From NCBI GenBank assembly GCA_937897315.1, contig CALCNS010000022.1, forward strand, positions 1 to 5,808: DNA of 5,808 bases, in the 5' to 3' direction. Positions 1 through 5,362 of this stretch are shown here, one piece after another. Source of the DNA: an uncultured Bacillota bacterium. GTDB lineage: Bacteria; Bacillota; JAAYKD01. Both the position numbers and the translations under genes were made by a program. How positions within the stretch are numbered: the first letter of the stretch is position 1; each line of letters opens with the position of its first letter. The notes beneath the pieces were generated by a model. The model was not told the DNA's origin and made no database searches. It was given only the letters and a program-made list of their open reading frames with translations.

Positions 1-8
1 CCACACAT
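1..8 (-). CDS. glmS: Start of glmS, glucosamine-6-phosphate synthase (partial, first codons only)
   Basis: Only the first two codons and two bases of a third are present, reading Met-Cys-Gly on the minus strand; the rest lies beyond the left edge. GlmS (glutamine:fructose-6-phosphate aminotransferase) uses Cys2 as its N-terminal nucleophile after Met removal, and Met-Cys-Gly is the usual start of this class II glutamine amidotransferase. A strong AGGAGG lies 7 nt upstream. An in-frame ATG two codons earlier sits only 1 nt from that site and would bury the cysteine, so I prefer the second ATG. The identity rests mainly on context: it follows glmM, whose product uses glucosamine-6-phosphate, the GlmS product, in the cytoplasmic UDP-GlcNAc pathway. 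Another Ntn amidotransferase such as an AsnB-type protein would start the same way but is less likely here. Confidence 0.8.
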
Positions 9-15
9 ATTCATT

Positions 16-21
16 CCTCCT
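16..21 (-). promoter_or_regulatory. Ribosome binding site of glmS
   Basis: On the minus strand AGGAGG lies 7 nt before the ATG at 8 and is followed by AATGAAT. It lies in the 24-bp gap after glmM, which supports translation of the two genes from one transcript. It decides between two in-frame ATGs in favour of the downstream one. Confidence 0.85.
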
Positions 22-32
22 GAAGATTATTT

Positions 33-1367
33 CTATTGGGGCATTGCTTCTTTAATACGCCGGGCAATCTCCACAGCTTCTTCTTCTTTCTCCGCTTCCA
101 CCATGATGCGTATAAGTTGTTCTGTTCCAGACGGTCTAACTAATATACGACCACGCTCAGCTAATAACTCTTCCTCGTGACGAATCCTTTCTAGAAATTT
201 TTCGTTTTTCATCATGATAGTCTTGTCCTCTACTTTGACGTTAAGAAGAATTTGGGGGAAGCGCCTCATCATTGCAGCAGCTTCTGCCATGGTGGTTTGA
301 TTTTGTTGCAATAATAAACTAAGTTGCAAAGCGGTAAGCATACCGTCACCGGTCGTAGCGAAATCAGAAAATATGACATGACCGGATTGCTCTCCACCTA
401 AGACATAACTATTATTTTTCATCGCTTCTAAAACATATCGATCTCCTACACCTGTGATGACACAAGAAATATTATGATCTCGAAGGACTTTATGAAGTCC
501 TAGGTTACTCATGACTGTAACTACCAATGTGTTTTTTGCTAATTTCCCTTGGTTTTTCCACTGAATTGCACAGTACGCCATAATCTGATCCCCATCGACC
601 AACTGCCCATGCTGATCCACAGCGAGACAACGGTCAGCATCCCCATCAAAAGCAAAACCATAATGAGCCCTTTGCTCTACAACTTCTTTTTGTAGTGAAC
701 TCATATGAGTTGAACCACATTGATAATTGATGTTTTCGCCGTTTGGACTTGCATGGATCTCAATGACTTCTGCCCCAAGTCTTCGAAATAGGTTCCCCGC
801 GTACGCAGAAGCGGATCCATTGGCACCATCTAACACCACTCGTTTACCGGTTAAGTCCAAGGACGGGACACTTTGCAGTAATGCTTCAAGATATTCCTGA
901 ACTGCATGGGGTTTCGTCATCCATCGACCCACATGAATTCCAACCGGGCGATCCTCGATGGTTTTAGGAGATGCAATGACAGCTTCAATCTCATCTTCAA
1001 TAGAATCCGGCAACTTGTACCCTTCATGAGAAAAAAACTTAATTCCATTGTCCTCTACAGGATTATGGGATGCAGAAATCATCGCTCCGGCTTGCACTGG
1101 TAAATGTTTTGTCAAGTAGGCGACTGCCGGTGTTGGCACAACACCTATTGAAATAACATCTGCTCCTCCCGACATAAAGCCTGCTGCTAAAGAGGCTTCT
1201 AAAAGATCTCCCGAAGCTCTCGGATCTTTTCCCAATAAGACTGCGGCTTTCGCTTTTCCATGTAAAAGCACCGATGCTGCAGCAGACCCGAGCTGAAAGG
1301 CCAACTCCGGTGTTAATTTCCGATTGGCTATGCCACGTACTCCATCCGTACCAAACAAACGGCTCAT
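33..1367 (-). CDS. glmM: Phosphoglucosamine mutase GlmM
   Basis: This enzyme interconverts glucosamine-6-phosphate and glucosamine-1-phosphate, a cytoplasmic step toward UDP-GlcNAc and peptidoglycan. The 444-aa product is full length for the family. It opens with the typical MSRLFGTDGVRG and has the four hallmark sites of alpha-D-phosphohexomutases: the phosphoserine loop SASHNP (Ser100 catalytic, residues 98-103), the metal loop DGDADR (241-246), the sugar-specificity loop GGEQSGH (324-330) and the phosphate-binding loop RPSGTE (411-416). An odd residue is Gln417 directly after GTE, where GlmM proteins usually have Pro. The start is ATG with AAGGAG 7 nt upstream, and that site abuts the cdaR stop. 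The gene is cotranscribed with cdaA and cdaR upstream and glmS downstream. In Bacillus, Listeria, Lactococcus and Staphylococcus GlmM binds CdaA and lowers its activity; the same role is inferred here. Confidence 0.98.
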   Translation of the reverse strand: MSRLFGTDGVRGIANRKLTPELAFQLGSAAASVLLHGKAKAAVLLGKDPRASGDLLEASLAAGFMSGGADVISIGVVPTPAVAYLTKHLPVQAGAMISASHNPVEDNGIKFFSHEGYKLPDSIEDEIEAVIASPKTIEDRPVGIHVGRWMTKPHAVQEYLEALLQSVPSLDLTGKRVVLDGANGSASAYAGNLFRRLGAEVIEIHASPNGENINYQCGSTHMSSLQKEVVEQRAHYGFAFDGDADRCLAVDQHGQLVDGDQIMAYCAIQWKNQGKLAKNTLVVTVMSNLGLHKVLRDHNISCVITGVGDRYVLEAMKNNSYVLGGEQSGHVIFSDFATTGDGMLTALQLSLLLQQNQTTMAEAAAMMRRFPQILLNVKVEDKTIMMKNEKFLERIRHEEELLAERGRILVRPSGTEQLIRIMVEAEKEEEAVEIARRIKEAMPQ

Positions 1368-1379
1368 AATGGTTCTCCT

Positions 1380-2339
1380 TTAGGATTTTCTAAGGTATAG
1401 CGTCACCTCGATGGCCTTCTCATCTCTGACTGAAATGAGACTCCCAGCGGGTAGGATAATGTTCGCTTTCAGCTTCTTGCTCAATTCTAGTTTTGTTTTT
1501 TCTTCTTCTGTTAAAGTAAACGGCTCTGGCATAATTTCTAGTGTCGCAACCTTATTTAACTCACTCTGTTCACCCATAATCTCTACTTCTGGATGATTGA
1601 TATCGACTTTCGTCAACACCCATCCTTCCGGTAATACAAAATCATCTTCAAGCTTTAGAGTGACTGTTTTCATGGGTCGGAACAAAACGGTCACCGAAAT
1701 CATACTGGGCTGCACTGTCACATCGTCCACTACTAAGCCATTGGCATCCAATACCTGTACATCCATGGCTTGTTCAAAATTGGAGAGTTTTCCGGTAAGA
1801 TTGACAATCACTACAGAACGAGCCACTTTCTCTAACGATGTACGGGGGCCTTCTAAGAGAACGGTCTCTGGTTTATAACTGATGACTGGCAGCACACCTG
1901 TTATATCTGGAAGTCCTTGAGTTACAATTTGCACATCCATGACTCTGCTCACGCTACCAACGAGTGTCACGTGCACTTTATGGGGCTGTACTGCAACCAG
2001 ATTCAGTCCGGCAGGATACCTCAGCTGAACTGGCACGTCATACTCCCCCTCCACTAATCCTTCTAAGTTAATACTAGCAGTGATTTCTTGCCCAAGCATA
2101 CCACTTAGTAAGGATGAGTTTCCGTTCAATACTACACTCTCTATGATACTAACATCATACTTGATGGAATAATTGTTCGGAATGTTCAACACTTCAATGG
2201 GAATTCTATAAAAGTTCTTACTCATTTCTTGATTGGTATTTTGAGATATGGACTGGTCACTGGCTACCACCCATATGACTAAAGCTATGAGAACCGAAAT
2301 GATGCGAACAGCGATGTTCGATGAAAACAACTTATTCAT
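1380..2339 (-). CDS. cdaR: YbbR-domain protein CdaR, membrane-anchored regulator of CdaA
   Basis: This is a 319-aa protein with one N-terminal transmembrane helix (about residues 9-26) followed by an extracytoplasmic region. I see three YbbR-type beta repeats, at about 43-128, 135-220 and 224-317. They end in similar strands (VHVTLVG, ISVTVLF, IEVTLYL), and the second and third carry the recurrent 'E..G..S.L..V' pattern (EGPRTSLEKV, MGEQSELNKV). The Bacillus subtilis protein is longer (about 483 aa, usually described with four repeats), so this is a short version. CdaR is known to bind CdaA and modulate c-di-AMP synthesis. Its ATG lies 8 bp inside the end of cdaA, with GGAGGG 7 nt upstream, so the two genes are translationally coupled. 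The stop codon lies next to the glmM ribosome binding site. The functional assignment relies on repeat pattern, topology and locus together. Confidence 0.93.
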   Translation of the reverse strand: MNKLFSSNIAVRIISVLIALVIWVVASDQSISQNTNQEMSKNFYRIPIEVLNIPNNYSIKYDVSIIESVVLNGNSSLLSGMLGQEITASINLEGLVEGEYDVPVQLRYPAGLNLVAVQPHKVHVTLVGSVSRVMDVQIVTQGLPDITGVLPVISYKPETVLLEGPRTSLEKVARSVVIVNLTGKLSNFEQAMDVQVLDANGLVVDDVTVQPSMISVTVLFRPMKTVTLKLEDDFVLPEGWVLTKVDINHPEVEIMGEQSELNKVATLEIMPEPFTLTEEEKTKLELSKKLKANIILPAGSLISVRDEKAIEVTLYLRKS

Positions 2340-3162
2340 CCTTTTGCCCTCCCCACTTCAGCCATTCCGGCAAAACCGATTTGACATGGATGTCTTCCTC
2401 AAAGTAGGTTTGGCGCAGTAAATCTCCTAACATTTTCCCGTCCAAGTATCGAATTAACTTCCCGTCTTGAGCCAAAGAAACCGTTCCCGTCTCTTCTGAT
2501 ACTACAATAGTAAGGCAATCTGATTGCTCTGTAATTCCAATCGAAGCTCTATGCCTAGTACCTAATTCTTGAGAGATTTCCGGATTGGAGGACAACGGTA
2601 AATAACAAGCGGCGGCAACCACACGATTTTCCCGTATCATAACTGCCCCATCGTGCAAGGGAGTATTCTTATAGAAGATATTTAACAGCAATTGACTGGT
2701 TACCAAGCCGTCAATGGCCACTCCGGTTTCCATGTATTCTCTTAAGCCTGTTTTTCTTTCTAAAACAATTAATGCTCCGGTTTTTTGTGCTGCCATAATA
2801 TCTATGGCTTCCACCAGTTCACCAAACATTTTCTCAATTTGCTCCTGATCAGCCGTTCGGCGATGAAAAAAAGTACCTCTGCCTAATTCTTCTAGTACTT
2901 TACGCAACTCCGCCTGAAATACAATCGGGATAGCCACAATACCGAAGGTTAAGGTTCGATCCATTAACCAGCCTATGGCCTTTAGCCCAAGGAATGAGCT
3001 GGCAACATAAGCTAATAGAACATATAAGATTCCTTTCACCAGTTGAATCGCGCGAGTATTCCGGATCATCATAATCAAGCTGGATATAGCAATAGAGACC
3101 ACGAAGATATCAAAAGCATCAACGAGTTTAAATTGAGAAAAAATAGAGACGATTCTATCCAC
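2332..3162 (-). CDS. cdaA: Membrane diadenylate cyclase CdaA (GTG start)
   Basis: CdaA condenses two ATP into cyclic di-AMP at the inner face of the membrane. From the GTG at 3162 the protein has 276 aa, close to the B. subtilis protein (273 aa). Hydrophobic segments at about residues 15-33, 42-58 and 70-84 form the three N-terminal membrane helices, ending in FQAELRKVLEELGRG. The DisA_N cyclase domain follows, with GALIVLER (129-136), the catalytic DGA motif at 171-173 (within NTPLHDGAV), RHR at 203-205 (within GTRHRASIG) and VSEETG near 221-226. These motif numbers match those of the characterised Bacillus/Listeria enzymes when GTG is used. The open frame continues upstream to an ATG at 3288, but that adds 42 residues unlike the family, overlaps the terminator of the preceding gene and lacks a good ribosome binding site. 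The C-terminus overlaps cdaR by 8 bp. Confidence 0.96.
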   Translation of the reverse strand: MDRIVSIFSQFKLVDAFDIFVVSIAISSLIMMIRNTRAIQLVKGILYVLLAYVASSFLGLKAIGWLMDRTLTFGIVAIPIVFQAELRKVLEELGRGTFFHRRTADQEQIEKMFGELVEAIDIMAAQKTGALIVLERKTGLREYMETGVAIDGLVTSQLLLNIFYKNTPLHDGAVMIRENRVVAAACYLPLSSNPEISQELGTRHRASIGITEQSDCLTIVVSEETGTVSLAQDGKLIRYLDGKMLGDLLRQTYFEEDIHVKSVLPEWLKWGGQKDE

Positions 3163-3169
3163 GCGGCCC

Positions 3170-3175
3170 CCTCCT
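3170..3175 (-). promoter_or_regulatory. Ribosome binding site fixing the GTG start of cdaA
   Basis: AGGAGG on the minus strand is followed by GGGCCGC (7 nt) and then GTG at 3162-3160. The fit and spacing are ideal. The in-frame ATG at 3207 and the ATG at 3288 have no comparable site, so this element determines the start. Confidence 0.88.
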
Positions 3176-3234
3176 AGTGTAGCAGTATTCTTATTTGGAT
3201 TCTTCATCACCCCATACTTCACCTTCAGGGCACG

Positions 3235-3256
3235 AAAAAAAACCGATTGATTTCGG
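3235..3256 (-). other. Second hairpin plus T8 in the cdaA leader, possible attenuator
   Basis: On the minus strand CCGA-AATCAA-TCGG (3256-3243) is followed directly by eight T (3242-3235). The GC stem is only 4 bp. An upstream GAAAAA at about 3268-3263 could extend it by pairing with the T run across a small internal loop. Alone it would be a weak terminator. Its 5' arm can also pair with the 3' arm of the stronger terminator just upstream, which would give two competing folds. This is pattern only, with no known leader family recognised. Confidence 0.35.
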
Positions 3257-3270
3257 AAGAATTTTTCAGA

Positions 3271-3309
3271 ATAAGAAAACCGAACCAACCTCTTTTGTCG
3301 TTGATTCGG
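3271..3309 (-). terminator. Intrinsic terminator after the M20 hydrolase gene
   Basis: On the minus strand CCGAATCAAC (3309-3300) and GTTGGTTCGG (3289-3280) form an unbroken 10-bp stem with one G-U pair. The loop is 10 nt and the stem is followed by TTTTCTTATT. It begins 28 nt after the stop codon of the upstream hydrolase gene, so it probably ends or reduces transcription before cdaA. The 175-bp gap (3163-3337) holds no small gene that I can support, no recognisable c-di-AMP riboswitch and no convincing -35/-10 pair for cdaA. Confidence 0.75.
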
Positions 3310-3337
3310 CTTTGTCTTATCAATACAGGTCCATTTC

Positions 3338-4516
3338 TTAATTGTTTTTGCTAAATTCTTCCTTCACTCTATGTAACAAATCTTCGTTCATGAGTAAGTC
3401 TGCCACAGTCATGGCGACCCCCTTTGCAGCGAGCAGCAACGCTTCATGTCCTGCATTGGTCACTGTGGCAGAAGCAAAATCCCGACTATGACCACTGACC
3501 TCTTGGCCATTGGTAATACAAATGCTAGGATGAATTGCTGGTACTTTCTGAGATACATTGCCACAATCTGTTGAACCCCCAGCAGCTTGCAAATCTAAAG
3601 GTTTAAATTCGGTCACTCCCAGCTCTTTTAAATGAGCTTCCCATACTCGAGTCATTTCTACATTTGGCTTCATGTTATCGTTGCTGAATTCGAAATTACT
3701 AATATCTACTGTACAGCCGGTAGCTAACGCAGCTGCTCGTGCACAGTTTTTGACTTTCTCCACCACTTCGTTTAGATACGTTCTTTTTTTGGCTCTGACA
3801 TAAAAGCGTGCCACCGCTAAATCCGGCGTTACATTTGGGGCTTTCCCGCCCTCTGTAATCACGCCGTGAATGCGCACATCTGAAGTGACATGTTGCCGAA
3901 GAGCATTTATATTATTGAAGGTTAGAATAGCTCCATCTAGAGCATTGATGCCGTCTTCAGGGTTCCCGGAAGCATGACAAGTTCTGCCATGGAATACAAA
4001 CTCCAAAGCATCAATCGCTAAAGAAGTAGAGCCAAGAGCATTCTTACTACCAGGATGAACAATCATAGCAGCATCGATATCATCAAAGACACCGGTTGCA
4101 GCATATACGACTTTTCCCCCATTTGTTTCTTCTGCAGGGGTTCCTAACATAATGATTTTTCCACGTAAATGCTGGCTTTCTTTTGCAAGCGCTCTAGCTG
4201 CACCCAATGCAATACACCCAATCATATTATGCCCACAGCCATGACCAATATCCGGAAGTGCGTCATACTCCCCCATGACTGCGATAGAAGGTCCTTCTCT
4301 TCCCGTGTCGAGAGTAGCACGGAATCCTGTTTTCAGATCACGATAAGGCATTTCCACAAAAAAACCAGCTTCTCGCAAATGCTGAGTTAATAGCTCAGAA
4401 GCAAAAAATTCTTGATTCCCGAGCTCCGGATTTTGATAGATTTGATCATTCACTTGGATTAATGTCTCGCGATCTTCCTCCACTTGCTGGATTAGTCTTT
4501 GATATAGTTTATTCAC
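3338..4516 (-). CDS. M20-family metallohydrolase (AbgB / PM20D2-like amidohydrolase or dipeptidase)
   Basis: This 392-aa product has a GTG start and no signal peptide, and is a cytoplasmic zinc-type hydrolase predicted to cleave an amide or peptide bond. Visible motifs are MGEYDALPDIGHGCGHN (81-97), giving likely metal ligands Cys94 and His96; GTPAEE (125-130), with the catalytic and metal-binding glutamates; IVHPG, with His154; and SGHSRDF, with His343 as a further candidate ligand. The dimerisation (lid) domain lies at about 170-285. The GHGCGHN and GSTDCGNVSQ.VPAIHP (314-330) signatures point to the subgroup of p-aminobenzoyl-glutamate hydrolase subunit B and PM20D2 (Xaa-Arg/Lys dipeptidase) rather than to classical hippurate hydrolases, which usually have CGHD. 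The substrate cannot be told from sequence. The gene has its own terminator, so it is probably a separate unit from cdaA, and it is divergent from the HD-protein gene. Confidence 0.92.
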   Translation of the reverse strand: MNKLYQRLIQQVEEDRETLIQVNDQIYQNPELGNQEFFASELLTQHLREAGFFVEMPYRDLKTGFRATLDTGREGPSIAVMGEYDALPDIGHGCGHNMIGCIALGAARALAKESQHLRGKIIMLGTPAEETNGGKVVYAATGVFDDIDAAMIVHPGSKNALGSTSLAIDALEFVFHGRTCHASGNPEDGINALDGAILTFNNINALRQHVTSDVRIHGVITEGGKAPNVTPDLAVARFYVRAKKRTYLNEVVEKVKNCARAAALATGCTVDISNFEFSNDNMKPNVEMTRVWEAHLKELGVTEFKPLDLQAAGGSTDCGNVSQKVPAIHPSICITNGQEVSGHSRDFASATVTNAGHEALLLAAKGVAMTVADLLMNEDLLHRVKEEFSKNN

Positions 4517-4523
4517 CCTAGTC

Positions 4524-4529
4524 CCTCCT
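4524..4529 (-). promoter_or_regulatory. Ribosome binding site for the GTG start of the M20 hydrolase
   Basis: AGGAGG on the minus strand lies 7 nt (GACTAGG) upstream of the GTG at 4516-4514. The next in-frame Met is well inside the conserved domain, so this site supports GTG as the start. Confidence 0.85.
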
Positions 4530-4583
4530 ATTTCTTGATTCTGCCTATTTCGATAGACCCATCCGTTGTTCCTTGGTTAACAA

Positions 4584-4600
4584 TAGGTAAACTTCACCTA
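4584..4600. promoter_or_regulatory. Imperfect palindrome in the divergent gap, possible operator
   Basis: TAGGTAAACTTCACCTA is an inverted repeat with 7 of 8 base pairs matching around a central C. It lies 28 bp upstream of the -35 of the HD-gene promoter and about 68 bp upstream of the hydrolase start, where a regulator could act on either gene. I do not recognise the motif and see only one copy. The rest of the 169-bp gap shows no clear minus-strand promoter. Confidence 0.35.
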
Positions 4601-4627
4601 AAATCCTTTCTATTCTGAACCACCCAC

Positions 4628-4655
4628 TTGCAAGACCGAAAAATGCCGTTATAAT
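4628..4655 (+). promoter_or_regulatory. Sigma-A-type promoter of the HD-protein gene
   Basis: TTGCAA (4628-4633) and a perfect TATAAT (4650-4655) are separated by 16 bp. Transcription would start near 4662, giving a leader of about 24 nt that contains AAGGAG (4673-4678), 7 nt before the ATG. The -35 matches consensus at 4 of 6 positions. TTGCAA is its own reverse complement, so a minus-strand promoter could use the same bases, although only a weak TAGAAA at 15 bp spacing follows on that strand. Confidence 0.82.
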
Positions 4656-4685
4656 AGATACAAGAACCAAATAAGGAGAATCGCA

Positions 4686-5345
4686 ATGATCCAATTTCAA
4701 GATATACGCAATCACGAAGACATTCATACCTTTATCGCTCATGGTGATCATGTTATGAAAGCATTAGGATACACGGAGCATTCCTTTCCACACGCCAGTA
4801 TTACTGCGGATAGAGCATCCAAGATATTAGCTCAATTAGGTTATACAGATCGAGAGCAAGAGCTTGCTAAGATTGCCGGCTATCTGCATGATATAGGAAA
4901 TCTTATTAACAGAGTGGATCATGCCCATAGTGGAGGCATCATGGCCTTTCAGATATTAAGTCAAATGGGTATGTCTGCTCTGGAAATCGCTCAGATCATT
5001 TCCGCTATTGGTAGTCATGACGAAGCTACCGCGGTGCCGGTCAATCCCATTTCAGCAGCTCTCATTCTTGCTGATAAAAGCGATGTACGTCGAACAAGAG
5101 TGCGTAATCGTAATACCACAGCATTCGACATCCACGACCGAGTGAATTACGCTGTTGAGCATTCTACTTTGCTCATAGATGAAGCGAAAACTGAAATTAC
5201 ACTAAATGTGACAATTGATCCGCAAATTTGCCTTCCAATGGAGTACTTCGAAATTTTTATAGGTCGAATGCTTTTGTGCCGAAGAGCTGCAGAATACCTG
5301 AAACTTCGGTTTGGGCTCGTTATCAATACGATGAGAATGTTGTAA
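4686..5345 (+). CDS. HD-domain phosphohydrolase, substrate unknown
   Basis: This is a 219-aa soluble protein of the HD superfamily, metal-dependent phosphohydrolases acting mostly on nucleotides and phosphate esters. Candidate metal ligands in order are His36 (in SFPHAS), His68-Asp69 (in GYLHDIGN), His79/His81 (in DHAHSGG), His111 (in GSHDEA) and Asp130 (in ILADKSD). The H...HD...H...H...D layout is complete. The motif is HDIGN rather than the HDIGK of HD-GYP and PgpH-type cyclic-dinucleotide phosphodiesterases, and no membrane segment, GYP motif or sensor domain is present. Residues after about 160 form a variable C-terminal part. Start: ATG with AAGGAG at 7 nt, behind a strong promoter. A second gene follows after 17 bp on the same strand, probably in one operon. 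A role in c-di-AMP turnover because of the nearby cdaA would be speculation, since the gene is divergent and separately transcribed. Confidence 0.88.
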   Translation: MIQFQDIRNHEDIHTFIAHGDHVMKALGYTEHSFPHASITADRASKILAQLGYTDREQELAKIAGYLHDIGNLINRVDHAHSGGIMAFQILSQMGMSALEIAQIISAIGSHDEATAVPVNPISAALILADKSDVRRTRVRNRNTTAFDIHDRVNYAVEHSTLLIDEAKTEITLNVTIDPQICLPMEYFEIFIGRMLLCRRAAEYLKLRFGLVINTMRML

Positions 5346-5362
5346 ATAGAAAGGAGTTTCTT

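Noticed and set aside
906..1103. Plus-strand open frame of 65 aa inside glmM
   Set aside because: It lies antisense within a clearly conserved gene, has no ribosome binding site and shows no recognisable protein features.
1411..1878. Two plus-strand open frames antisense to cdaR
   Set aside because: Both lie opposite conserved YbbR coding sequence, are low-complexity Ser/Thr-rich translations, and lack start signals.
3163..3337. Possible c-di-AMP (ydaO-type) riboswitch before cdaA
   Set aside because: The gap is 175 bp and its visible structure is terminator-like; I could not recognise the conserved ydaO core.
4169..4390. Plus-strand open frame of 73 aa inside the M20 hydrolase gene
   Set aside because: It is antisense to the conserved metal-binding region of the hydrolase and has no ribosome binding site.
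4545..4751. Minus-strand 68-aa frame spanning the divergent gap, with hydrophobic stretches
   Set aside because: It begins inside the HD-protein gene, runs across that gene's promoter and has no Shine-Dalgarno before its ATG, so it is a shadow frame.
4686..5345. HD protein as a c-di-AMP phosphodiesterase paired with CdaA
   Set aside because: It lacks the membrane segments and HDIGK form of PgpH and the DHH/DHHA1 motifs of GdpP, and it is divergently transcribed behind another gene. Proximity alone is not evidence.
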